Positions 31,217 to 39,726 of a stretch of 53,494 nt of DNA are shown one piece after another. Positions within the stretch are counted from its first letter, which is position 1. The number at the start of each line of letters is the position of its first letter. Both the position numbers and the translations under genes were made by a program. The notes below the pieces were generated by a model, which did no database searches, had not been told where the DNA came from, and worked only from the letters and a program-made list of their open reading frames with translations. Origin of the DNA: Terrimesophilobacter sp044508495 (GTDB lineage Bacteria; Actinomycetota; Actinomycetes; Actinomycetales; Microbacteriaceae); assembly GCA_044508495.1 (NCBI GenBank), contig JBIQHP010000003.1, forward strand, positions 1-53,494, read 5' to 3'.

Positions 31217-34071
31217 TCGCGACCTCCATCCGGCAGCCTCACCCGCTCGACGCGGCCGTCCGGGTGCAGGAGCCAGCCCGTGTCCGCGGGCGCCGCGATC
31301 GGCGGCGGGAGCTCCCGTCGCCGCGAGAGCGCCCGGTACTCGGCGACCGAGCAGGAGTGGAACAGCACCGGGAGGCGCCCCCGTAAGGTGCCGAGGACGC
31401 CCCATGCGGCGTTCCAGGCATCCGGGTCGCCGAGGATCACCTCCCCTCCCGGGTCCGCGGCCGCGATGCCGGCGGGAGCCGCCGGATCGGCGAGCGTGGT
31501 CACCCGGCCGAGCGCGCCGAGCCGGCCGGCGACCGCCGACGGCGACCCGGCCACGACCACGAGCCGGGGCAGCCGCAGGCCGGCCAGGTCCGTCGCTCCG
31601 GGAGGCTCCTGTGGTTCCGGCCGGGGCACGAGCACGACCTGCGTGCGGAACCCGTTCCAGGTACCACCTCCGGGAGGAAGCGCCGGATCGAAGCCGCGGG
31701 AGCTGCCGAGGGCGGCGGCGTGCTCGTGACGGTCGGGCATCCTCAGCACGAGTCTCGTCTCGCACAGGCCGGAGAGCGGGGCGATCGCGGTCGCTGAGGA
31801 GGACACGAGGTGGACGCCCGCCGCCGGACCCTCCCGGTGGAGCGCCGCGACCGTGTCGAGGAAGGCGGCACGATGGTCGGGAGGGAGCCTGCCGAACAGG
31901 GTGTCGGCGTCGTCGAGGAGCAGCAGACCGGAGGCCGGATGCCCGGAGCGGACGCGCTCGAGCGTTCCGGTGACGAGGTCCCAGGCGCCCTCGACCGAGG
32001 CGGGAACCCACCTCGCCTGCCGACCGGCCGCGGCGATCGCCGCGAGCGCGCCGGACTTGCCCGATCCCCGGCCCCCGACGACCAGGAGATGGCCGTGCGT
32101 CGCGGGGTCGTAGACGGCAGACTCCCTGCTCTGCCGGTCCGGCCGGTCGACGAGGCCGAAGACGAGCCCGGTTCCCGCGCCAGGGGGAAGGTCCTCCGGC
32201 AGCAGCCGGGCCGGCAGGGGGTCGAGCCAGGGCCGGCGAACGGGCCGGGCCGGACGCCAGCGGAGGGCGACGGCGGCGGCATCGGCTTCGCCGGCGATCG
32301 CGAGCTGCACGATCGCCGAGCCCTCGCCGCGCGAGACGACCGCCCGGCCGGCCGGATGCCGGGGCAGCTCGGCGGCATCCGGCGCGCCGAGGACCGCGAC
32401 GCTGTCGGCCCGGTCGTTGACCCTGAGCGAGAGGCGCAGTGCGCAGTTGGCGAGGACGGCGTCGCGCACGGAGCCCGCCGGCCGCTGAGTGCACAGGATG
32501 AGGTGCACGCCGAGCGATCGTCCTCGGGCGGCGAGATCGGCGAACAGCTCGTGGAGCTCGGGAAACCCCGACACGAGGGTCGCGAACTCGTCGACGACGA
32601 TCACGAGCCGGGCGAGGCCGGCCTCTCCCCCGGGCCTCAGCTCCTCGATCGACCGCGCCCCGCGCTCGGCGAGGAACGTCTCACGGTGGCGCAGCTCCGC
32701 GCGAAGGCTCTCGAGCGCTCTCGTCGCCGCGGTCTCGTCGAGATCGGTCACCGTTCCCACGACGTGCGGAAGCCCCCGCAACGGCGCGAACGCCGCTCCT
32801 CCCTTGAAGTCCACGAGCAGGAAGGTGACGGTCTCGGGGGAATGCGCCGAGGCGATCGCGAGCACCCAGGTCACGAGCAGCTCGCTCTTGCCGCTCCCGG
32901 TCGTCCCTCCGACCACGGCGTGCGGTCCGTCTCCGACGAGGTCGACCGTGACCGGGCCGTCTTCACCGGCGCCGAGACACGCCGCGAGCGAGGCGCCATC
33001 CCCTCTCCCGGGCTGCCGGAGCGCCGAGAAGTCGACCCTGGAGGGAAGCGGCCGCCGGCCGGCCCCGTCCCGCGACGGCGATCCGCCCGCGGCGAGCGCG
33101 AGGATGCTCGCGAAGAGCGCGCCCTCGCGCGCCGAGACGAACCCGGGGGAGAACTCCGCACGACGGCCGTCGGGATGACGGAGGATCCTGGCCGGGCCCG
33201 CCCCGTCGAACCGGACGATCACCCGGCAGTCGCGAGGAAGCCCCCGCTCCTCCTCCGCCACGGCGACGAGGAGCCGCGAGCCGGCGCCCTCCTTGGGCCG
33301 GAACTCGAACGCCCCGCCGGTCGGACCTGACGCCAGATCCTGCTGGGCTGAATGCTGCTGAGCTGAGTATTGCTGGGCTGAATGCGGGAGGTCGGTGACC
33401 CAGTGGAGTCCGCGTGGGAGCGGACCGTCCTGGCAGAGCGCCACGGCATCCGGCGAGAGGGCGCTCGCGAGCTGTACGAGGATCGCGCCGGCGACCGACG
33501 AGGCTTTCGCGTCGGGGCCGCACAGGCCGATGCCCAGTCGCGCGTCGACGAGGATCGGCGCGTCCTCCAGGACGGCGGCTCTCGACCGGAGCCCGTCGAG
33601 CGCGCGCCCGGCCGGCCCCGAGGGGACGGCGGCGGGGCGGTCGAGCGCGAGCCCGCTCTCCGACCTCCCGGTCCCGAGGGTCACGAGAACCTCCTCGTCG
33701 AGCCGGCCGCGCCAGCGCTCGGGATCGCGATGCGCCGTGGCGAGGAGCTCGGCCGCCGCCGGCGCCTGCCGGCGGAGCGCCGAACGCTCCCTCTCGTGGG
33801 CCTCGTCGATGGCACGGCCGGCCGCCGCGAGCTCGCGATCGAATCGCGACCGCTCCTCCCGCATCCTCCGCCGCCCGTGGCGACGCGCGTCGGCGAGGCC
33901 TGCCACCGCGACGACCGGGCCGAGGAGCGCGAACGCGAGCGCGAAGGGGGACTGCGTCACGGCCCAGATCGCCACCGACGCGAGGACGGGCGCGACGCTC
34001 GCGAACAGGGGGAACGAGGAGCGGGCGGGTGGCTCGGGCGGTCGTGGGCAGGCGATCGCGTTCGTGGTCAC
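31213..34071 (-). CDS. FtsK/SpoIIIE-type ATPase, EccC-like, with two nucleotide-binding domains
   Basis: 952 residues, GTG start at 34071. Two membrane helices lie at about residues 20-60. A region with GIGLCGPDAKASSVAGAILVQ, found before the first ATPase in EccC/EssC proteins, follows. ATPase 1 has Walker A GGTTGSGKSE (about 387-396), LLVDFKGG and Walker B LVIVVDEF (about 488-495), then LILCTQRPAGSV. ATPase 2 is shorter, with VVGGRGSGKSG near 662 and LLLLDDADTL near 714. The family moves proteins (type VII secretion) or DNA; EccC likeness argues for protein. No WXG100, EccB, EccD or mycosin gene is nearby. Three 15-bp tandem repeats encode SAQQ units at 33341-33385. Confidence 0.85.
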   Translation of the reverse strand: MTTNAIACPRPPEPPARSSFPLFASVAPVLASVAIWAVTQSPFALAFALLGPVVAVAGLADARRHGRRRMREERSRFDRELAAAGRAIDEAHERERSALRRQAPAAAELLATAHRDPERWRGRLDEEVLVTLGTGRSESGLALDRPAAVPSGPAGRALDGLRSRAAVLEDAPILVDARLGIGLCGPDAKASSVAGAILVQLASALSPDAVALCQDGPLPRGLHWVTDLPHSAQQYSAQQHSAQQDLASGPTGGAFEFRPKEGAGSRLLVAVAEEERGLPRDCRVIVRFDGAGPARILRHPDGRRAEFSPGFVSAREGALFASILALAAGGSPSRDGAGRRPLPSRVDFSALRQPGRGDGASLAACLGAGEDGPVTVDLVGDGPHAVVGGTTGSGKSELLVTWVLAIASAHSPETVTFLLVDFKGGAAFAPLRGLPHVVGTVTDLDETAATRALESLRAELRHRETFLAERGARSIEELRPGGEAGLARLVIVVDEFATLVSGFPELHELFADLAARGRSLGVHLILCTQRPAGSVRDAVLANCALRLSLRVNDRADSVAVLGAPDAAELPRHPAGRAVVSRGEGSAIVQLAIAGEADAAAVALRWRPARPVRRPWLDPLPARLLPEDLPPGAGTGLVFGLVDRPDRQSRESAVYDPATHGHLLVVGGRGSGKSGALAAIAAAGRQARWVPASVEGAWDLVTGTLERVRSGHPASGLLLLDDADTLFGRLPPDHRAAFLDTVAALHREGPAAGVHLVSSSATAIAPLSGLCETRLVLRMPDRHEHAAALGSSRGFDPALPPGGGTWNGFRTQVVLVPRPEPQEPPGATDLAGLRLPRLVVVAGSPSAVAGRLGALGRVTTLADPAAPAGIAAADPGGEVILGDPDAWNAAWGVLGTLRGRLPVLFHSCSVAEYRALSRRRELPPPIAAPADTGWLLHPDGRVERVRLPDGGRD
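33341..33385. repeat. Three tandem 15-bp repeats inside the ATPase gene
   Basis: Units TGCTGGGCTGAATGC, TGCTGAGCTGAGTAT and TGCTGGGCTGAATGC encode HSAQQ, YSAQQ, HSAQQ on the minus strand. The 15-bp length keeps the frame, so changes in copy number would only lengthen or shorten a surface loop. Confidence 0.85.
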
Positions 34072-34169
34072 CGACTCAGGAGACCATGCCCCGCTCCCCG
34101 GCTCGGGTGCACGCGGCGGATCCGGGGATAACCCCCGCCCGTCGTCGGAGCAGAAGAGGGGAGGCCTGG

Positions 34170-34949
34170 TCAGCTCACGATGAAGAACTGCTCGCCGACG
34201 TCGACGCGCGAACCCCGGACGAGCCGGTAACGGCGCTCAGGATGGCAGCGGATGGGTTTCGAGTCCGGCTCCCGGATGATCGTCCCGTTGCCCGAATAGC
34301 GGTCTTTGACCCAGAAGCTCCCGGCCTCCTGGCCGAACTCGAGGTGGGTCTTCGACACCGATCGACTCGGGTCGAGGACGCGCACGAGCTGGTCGACGTA
34401 CTCCCCCGGCTCCGGCCTCGGGCTGCGCCCGATGAGCCCGCTGCCGAAGACCGTGAACGACTCGCCGGTGCTGAACTGCAGCACGAAGCGCTCGCCCTCG
34501 GGGTGGCGTGCGACGATCCGGGTCGGCTCGACGTCGTCCTCGAAGGAGACGGGCTCGAGTTCTGGTTCGGGTTCGGGTTCTGGTTCCGGCTCCGACTCTG
34601 GTTCCGGCTCCGGCTCTGGTTCCGGCTCCGGCTCCGGCTCCGGCGGAGCATCCTGCTCGACCCTCTCGAGCCGTTCGACGACGTTGGTGTCCCGCGGCCG
34701 GGGCGCGGCCTCCTGGACCGGCTTCACGACGAAGCCGCACTCCCCGCAGAAGATGTCCTCGGGCGAGAGGGACGCCCCGCACTGCGCACAGGCCGGTCCG
34801 GCCTCCTGCTCGCCGACCGGCCGGGTGAGGGGCGACGGGATCATCGAGCGGGCCGGCGACGACGACGCGACGACGGCGCGGCCGCACTCGCCGCAGAACA
34901 TGGCGTCCGGCGGTAGCTCCGTTCCGCAGTAGCCGCAGGTCACGGCCAT
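34170..34949 (-). CDS. Double zinc-ribbon, EP-rich linker, FHA-domain protein
   Basis: 259 residues from ATG 34949, which overlaps the preceding stop (TGATG); a GTG one codon earlier is possible. Two zinc ribbons open the protein (CGYCG...CGECG near residues 5-22, CAQCG...CGECG near 53-70). A Glu-Pro repeat of about 30 residues follows. The C-terminal FHA domain (about 165-255) keeps IGRSPRP, SVSKTHLEF and SGNGT, so phosphothreonine binding is likely. It should dock to a target phosphorylated by the kinase at 45650. It sits between the transglutaminase-like protein and the EccC-like ATPase, perhaps linking the two. No membrane segment is seen. Confidence 0.87.
   Translation of the reverse strand: MAVTCGYCGTELPPDAMFCGECGRAVVASSSPARSMIPSPLTRPVGEQEAGPACAQCGASLSPEDIFCGECGFVVKPVQEAAPRPRDTNVVERLERVEQDAPPEPEPEPEPEPEPEPESEPEPEPEPEPELEPVSFEDDVEPTRIVARHPEGERFVLQFSTGESFTVFGSGLIGRSPRPEPGEYVDQLVRVLDPSRSVSKTHLEFGQEAGSFWVKDRYSGNGTIIREPDSKPIRCHPERRYRLVRGSRVDVGEQFFIVS
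34562..34647. repeat. Hexanucleotide repeat encoding the Glu-Pro linker
   Basis: Repeats of GGTTCC, GGCTCC, GGTTCT and GGTTCG (plus strand) encode Pro-Glu pairs on the minus strand. Synonymous variation between units shows it is not freshly expanded, but slippage could change the linker length. Confidence 0.85.
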
Positions 34950-37297
34950 CACCCCTCTCGCTTGAACAGGCTGGTGACACTATAGCCACCGAGGCTCCGC
35001 AGGGAGACCACTGCCTTGACGCGTTCCCAGCGGGTGAGCCCGGAGTCGAGCGAGTAGCGCAGCTCGTCGACCGACCGCCACAGCTGCTCCGCCTGCTCCG
35101 CATCGGGTTCACCCGGTGCGAACACGGCGCGATCGGCGACGGCGGCGAGCACGAAGGGCTGGGTCCCGCCCACCGCCTGGGCCACCTCGATCCGGGTGGG
35201 GGCGGGGCCAGGCGTGAAGCCGTGATCGAGCACCGCATCCTCGAACTCCTCCCAGCCGCCCGAGATCCTCTCGAGCGGCGAAGGTGCGAGACGTCGCAGC
35301 CGGCGCCGGCGCCACTTCGCCACCGCGATCGTGAGGAACGGCGAGAGCAGCAGGGCCATGACGAGAGCCGCCCAGCCGAGACCGGACAGGACGCGCAGGA
35401 CGATCGCGAGCACCGCGTCGTCGGGCGGGATCTCGTCCTGACTCGAGTTGGGCGGAAGCTGGGAGTCGCGGATGTCGGTGTCGGGGAGCTGCGGCTGCAC
35501 GGGCGACTGGGGTCGGGCGACCTTCGTCGGCTCCTCCGGCTCCTCCTCGGGGATCGGGCGCACAGGCGGGGTAGGATCGATCGCGACCCAGCCGTACTGC
35601 GTCGTGTCGACCTCGATCCAGGCCGACACGTCGTCGCCGGTGACGACCGTCTGCCCGTCGGGGACGATGCCGGAGGGCGCGAAGCCGAAGACGACCCTCG
35701 CCGGGAAGCCGAGCTGCCTGGCCATGAGCGCGGCGGTCACGGCGTACTGCTCCTGGTCGCCGATCATCCGCTGCCCCGTGAGCAGTTCCGTGATGCGGTC
35801 CGCGGCATGGCCGGACCGGCTCGCCGGCTCGCCGGGGGCGACGCCGTGGCTCAGGTAGCCGTCCCGCCGCAGCCCCTCGATCATCGCGACGAGCCGGGCG
35901 CCCGACCCCGTGATCCCCGCGACGTAGCCGTCGAGCACGGGGGCGAGCTCGCCGGGAACCACCGGGACCGGCGGGAGCTGCGCCGTGCCGGGCTCGAGGG
36001 TCGCGAGCTCGTCGTCGGCCGGCTGTCGCGGGACCACGACGGTGAGCGTGTACCGGTCTCCCGCCGCGAGCCCGTTCACGACGGCGCCCGTGTCGCTGTT
36101 GTCGTTGTAGTAGAAGCCGTCGAGCAGTGCCGGCCCGTCGTCCCCGGCGAAGGCCACGGTCTCGAGCTTGCCGACGGTGGGAAGCCAGACGCCGGTGTAT
36201 CCCCCGATCCTCACGCGGATGGTCGCGGCGGTCCCGTCCACCCTCGACTGGTCGACCATGAGCGGAACCCGCGTGAACGCCCCCGAGGCGCTGCTCACGC
36301 TCCCCCGCCCGACCGAATAGACGACGCCGTCGTAGCTGTCGAGGGTCGCGATCCGGATGCGCGCACCCGAGGGCAGGCCCCAGATCGTGAACATGGCGCG
36401 ATCGGCGGTGGGGGGCTGCTCGAACCTCCGGAAGCCGCTCAGCGGGCTCGGGTAGTCCCTGGGGTCGAAGGGCTGGGCGATGGCCGTGCGCAGGACCACG
36501 CGTTCCTCCGTCGGCGGGAGCACCCGAACGGCGCCGAAGGCGGCGGTCGCCGCGAGCGCGAGGATCGCGCCCGCGCTCACGATCGCGCGGAGCCCGCTGA
36601 GACCGCCCTCCACGACCCGTGCCGGGGCGCGCCCGCCCTCCCCCTGGCCCGAGGGGGCGAGCAGCCGGATCGACTCGCGCCGCCGGTACCATCGGAACCA
36701 GCTGAGCCAGCCGAGGACCGCGACGGTCAGGCCGATCGCGATCGGGAAAGGCCACGGCACGACATCGGGGCCGATGAGGATGGCGACGAGGAACATCGCG
36801 ATCGGGCCGAGCACGGCGAGCTCGCCGTATCGCCCCCTCAGCGCCACCGACAGCGAGACCACGACCGTCGTGAGCACGAGGAGGAACGCCGGGATGAGGA
36901 GCGACTGGTAGCTGCCGACCGGGAGGCTGATGGTGAGGAGCTGCTTCCAGCTCGTGGCGGTGCCCACCAGGAGCTCCCGGAGGCCCTCGAAGGACGGGAA
37001 CAGTCCCGAGATCGCGAGGCTCGGCACCGCGAGCGGCACGCCGAGCACGAGGTAGACGACGATCGTCGCCGACAGGACGACGAGGCTCGACCAGCGGAAG
37101 ACCGCGCCGAGGATCGCGACGAGGGACCCGGCGAGGATCGTCGCGACGACGAGGACGACGAGTGCGGAGGTCCCGTAGCTCGGCCAGAGCGCGAGGGACG
37201 CGATGCCCGTCGAGACCGCGAGCATCGTCGTCGAGACGGCGACGAACCCGGCGGAGGGTCGCCTTCGTCGTTCCGTCCCCGCCGCCCTGGACGTCAT
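34949..37297 (-). CDS. Transglutaminase-like membrane protein, catalytic residues replaced
   Basis: 782 residues from ATG 37297, overlapping the DUF58 stop (ATGA). About six membrane helices lie in residues 18-205, then another near 240 and an extracellular domain from about 270 to 630, one helix near 650, and a cytoplasmic tail. This is the TgpA/DUF3488-type architecture of MoxR-DUF58-transglutaminase loci. In active members the core reads CE.FA, AHAW and a final Asp. Here the three positions are Q515 (GDQEQYA), S558 (DDVSAWIEV) and D574 (AIDPTPP), so Cys and His are both gone. It is therefore probably a non-catalytic binding domain. The nucleotides were read on both strands at these codons and are unambiguous. 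Confidence 0.88.
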   Translation of the reverse strand: MTSRAAGTERRRRPSAGFVAVSTTMLAVSTGIASLALWPSYGTSALVVLVVATILAGSLVAILGAVFRWSSLVVLSATIVVYLVLGVPLAVPSLAISGLFPSFEGLRELLVGTATSWKQLLTISLPVGSYQSLLIPAFLLVLTTVVVSLSVALRGRYGELAVLGPIAMFLVAILIGPDVVPWPFPIAIGLTVAVLGWLSWFRWYRRRESIRLLAPSGQGEGGRAPARVVEGGLSGLRAIVSAGAILALAATAAFGAVRVLPPTEERVVLRTAIAQPFDPRDYPSPLSGFRRFEQPPTADRAMFTIWGLPSGARIRIATLDSYDGVVYSVGRGSVSSASGAFTRVPLMVDQSRVDGTAATIRVRIGGYTGVWLPTVGKLETVAFAGDDGPALLDGFYYNDNSDTGAVVNGLAAGDRYTLTVVVPRQPADDELATLEPGTAQLPPVPVVPGELAPVLDGYVAGITGSGARLVAMIEGLRRDGYLSHGVAPGEPASRSGHAADRITELLTGQRMIGDQEQYAVTAALMARQLGFPARVVFGFAPSGIVPDGQTVVTGDDVSAWIEVDTTQYGWVAIDPTPPVRPIPEEEPEEPTKVARPQSPVQPQLPDTDIRDSQLPPNSSQDEIPPDDAVLAIVLRVLSGLGWAALVMALLLSPFLTIAVAKWRRRRLRRLAPSPLERISGGWEEFEDAVLDHGFTPGPAPTRIEVAQAVGGTQPFVLAAVADRAVFAPGEPDAEQAEQLWRSVDELRYSLDSGLTRWERVKAVVSLRSLGGYSVTSLFKREG

Positions 37298-38712
37298 GCC
37301 GCCGCCGATCTGGCCAGTGACTTCTGGAGGTCCTCGAGATAGCCGATCGTGAGCACGCTGAGGCCGGGAACCCTCCTCAGACCGGGGATGATCTCGGGGT
37401 TGCAGACGATGGCGACGACCTCGACATCCACCGGGAAGGAGGCGGAGGCGGCCCGGAGATCGGTCGGCGTGGCTGCCGACCCGCACACCAGGAAGGCCAC
37501 GGAGATCCCGGCGACCTTCTCGGAGACGACCCGTGCGACATCCCTCACGGCGAGGGCCGAGTCGACCCGCTCGATGAGCGAGAGGTCGTCGAGCAGCCTG
37601 CTTCGCGTGAGGGTGCTCAACTGGGACACGGCGAAGACCTTGCGCTTCGCGAAGTCGGGGGTGCGTTCGCCGACGACGACGGAGACCGCCCTGGCGTCGC
37701 GGATCGCGCGCACTCCGAGGGAGCCCGCGACGCTCACGGCGAGCTCGAACTCCTCGTCGTCGGCGTAGTCGGCGGAGGCGAGGCTGAGGGCGATCACGAG
37801 ATGGCTGCGGCGGGTCTCCTCGAACTGGCGCACCATGTACCGCCCGGTCTTCGCCGTGCTCTTCCAGTGGATGTAGCGGCGCTCGTCGCCCGGCACATAC
37901 TCCCGGAGCGCGTGGAACGAGACATCGCTGTTGGAGATCTGCCGTGTCGGATTCCCTTCGAGATCCCGGATGAACCCCGTCGTCGTGCTCGGGACTCCGA
38001 TGGTGCGCGGATGGACGAAGACCTCCTCGGCCTCGGTCCAGAGGAGTTCGCGACGCACGAGGCCGATCGGATCGGCCCGGACCGTGCGCACCGGCCCGAC
38101 CCGCACGACGCCCCTCCGATCCGTCGGGATCGGGAACTCGTGCGCGAACACCGCTCCCCGGGCGAGGCTCGGCATGCTGAACTCGGCGAGCGCCTCGCCG
38201 ACCGGCACCTCGACCGTGGCGCCCAGGAGCCTCCTCCTCGTCGGGTTCGAGACCGTGACGGTGCCGACCGCGGGCTCGCCCACGACGACGCGCGAATGGG
38301 CGGCTCCGAGCTCGACCGTGAAGGCGCTCCTGCCGACGAGATAGAGCGCGGCGACGAGGATGAGCACGAGACCGGCCCAGGCGACGGCGACGAGCTCGAG
38401 CCAGCCGAACCGGTAGCCGAAGGCGAGGGCGAGGGGGACGAGGGCGAGCATCGACCAGCCGAGCGGGGTGACGATCGCGGAGAATCTCGCCGCCGCGGTG
38501 CGCAGGGTGCCGCCGAGGTCCCTGGCGATCCTGACGACCGCGACGATCCCGTCGGCCAGTGCCCCGGTGCGGTTGCCGACGATGCGGGTCCGCACGTTCG
38601 TGAGCCCCTGGGAGGCCGCGAAGGAGGAGGTGTCGAAACGGCTCGTCGGCGCGCTCACGGCGCCGCTCGTCGTCGACTTCGGGGCCTTGCCGGCGTCTCC
38701 CTTCGGGCTCAC
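37294..38712 (-). CDS. DUF58-domain protein
   Basis: 472 residues, GTG at 38712 overlapping the moxR stop (GTGA). Two membrane helices are at about residues 85-130. The DUF58 signature is FHALREYVPGDERRYIHWK, then STAKTGRYMVRQFE, near residues 265-300. The rest resembles a von Willebrand-A-like fold. DUF58 proteins are regular partners of MoxR ATPases, thought to act together in maturing or assembling envelope complexes. It is coupled at both ends to its neighbours. Confidence 0.92.
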   Translation of the reverse strand: MSPKGDAGKAPKSTTSGAVSAPTSRFDTSSFAASQGLTNVRTRIVGNRTGALADGIVAVVRIARDLGGTLRTAAARFSAIVTPLGWSMLALVPLALAFGYRFGWLELVAVAWAGLVLILVAALYLVGRSAFTVELGAAHSRVVVGEPAVGTVTVSNPTRRRLLGATVEVPVGEALAEFSMPSLARGAVFAHEFPIPTDRRGVVRVGPVRTVRADPIGLVRRELLWTEAEEVFVHPRTIGVPSTTTGFIRDLEGNPTRQISNSDVSFHALREYVPGDERRYIHWKSTAKTGRYMVRQFEETRRSHLVIALSLASADYADDEEFELAVSVAGSLGVRAIRDARAVSVVVGERTPDFAKRKVFAVSQLSTLTRSRLLDDLSLIERVDSALAVRDVARVVSEKVAGISVAFLVCGSAATPTDLRAASASFPVDVEVVAIVCNPEIIPGLRRVPGLSVLTIGYLEDLQKSLARSAAA

Positions 38713-39680
38713 ACCGCTTGCCTGTCGGTCGGCGGCGGGGTCTCGAGCAGGAGCTGGCCGATGACGCTCGACGCGGTGACCCCCTCGAACTCCGCCTCGG
38801 GGTCGAGGACCAGCCGATGGGCGAGCACCGGCTCGGCGAGGACCTTGACGTCGTCCGGGATGACATAGTGACGCCCGCTCGCGGCCGCGAGGGTCTTCGC
38901 GGTCCTCACGAGGGCGAGCGCGGCGCGCACGCTCGCCCCCAGGCGCACCTCCTCGGAGTTCCGGGTGGCGTCGACGAGCCTGGAGACGTAGTCGTTGATG
39001 GACGGGTCCACGTGGACGGTCCGGGCCAGCGCGCCCAGCTCGACCACGACCTCCGCGGTCGCGACGGCGGGGACGACGACGTCGTGCGCCTTCGCCCCGG
39101 CGCCCTGGAGGATCCGCAGGGTCGAGGCGTGGTCCGGGTAGCCGATCGAGGCCTTCATGATGAACCGGTCGAGCTGGGCCTCGGGCAGCCGGTAGGTGCC
39201 CGCCTGCTCGATCGGGTTCTGGGTCGCGATGACCATGAAGGGCGCCGCGACCTCGTGGGTCACGCCGTCGACCGTGACCTGCCCCTCCTCCATGACCTCG
39301 AGCAGCGCCGCCTGCGTCTTCGGGCTCGCCCGGTTGATCTCGTCGGCGAGGACGATGTTCGCGAAGACCGGCCCGGGATGGAACTCGAAGGACCGCGAGC
39401 GCTCGTCGTAGATGCTCACGCCGGTGATGTCGCCCGGCAGAAGGTCGGGGGTGAACTGGATGCGGCTGCTCGTCCCGTCGACGCTCTGCGACATCGCCCG
39501 CGCGAGCGAGGTCTTGCCGGTCCCGGGGAAGTCCTCGAGGAGCAGGTGCCCCTCGCTCAGGAGGGCGGTGAAGGCGAGTTTGATGACGAAGGTCTTGCCG
39601 AGGAGCACCTGGTCCACTCCCGCGACGAGGCGGTTGAAGATCTCGGCGTACCGGGTCGCCTGTTCCGGGGTCATCGTCAT
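38709..39680 (-). CDS. MoxR-family AAA+ ATPase
   Basis: 323 residues, ATG at 39680. Walker A LEDFPGTGKTSLA near residues 48-60, Walker B NIVLADEINRASPKTQAALLE, sensor 1 VIATQNPIEQAGTYRLPEAQLDRF, and the C-terminal lid domain. The middle motif is quoted in parts: VLADEINRASPKTQ and IATQNPIEQAGTYRL. MoxR ATPases act as chaperones for VWA-type proteins; here the partner would be the DUF58 protein encoded next. It lies 46 bp downstream of the giant surface protein gene in the same direction. Confidence 0.93.
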   Translation of the reverse strand: MTMTPEQATRYAEIFNRLVAGVDQVLLGKTFVIKLAFTALLSEGHLLLEDFPGTGKTSLARAMSQSVDGTSSRIQFTPDLLPGDITGVSIYDERSRSFEFHPGPVFANIVLADEINRASPKTQAALLEVMEEGQVTVDGVTHEVAAPFMVIATQNPIEQAGTYRLPEAQLDRFIMKASIGYPDHASTLRILQGAGAKAHDVVVPAVATAEVVVELGALARTVHVDPSINDYVSRLVDATRNSEEVRLGASVRAALALVRTAKTLAAASGRHYVIPDDVKVLAEPVLAHRLVLDPEAEFEGVTASSVIGQLLLETPPPTDRQAV

Positions 39681-39726
39681 GTTCTGGCCTTTCTGCGGCT
39701 GTCGGTCTGTCCGTGGCCTGATGGTC

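Noticed and set aside
37297..38866. Upstream extension of the transglutaminase-like frame
   Set aside because: The extra part overlaps DUF58 and moxR in another frame and is only Arg-rich. The ATG at 37297 overlaps the DUF58 stop as ATGA, the normal junction here.
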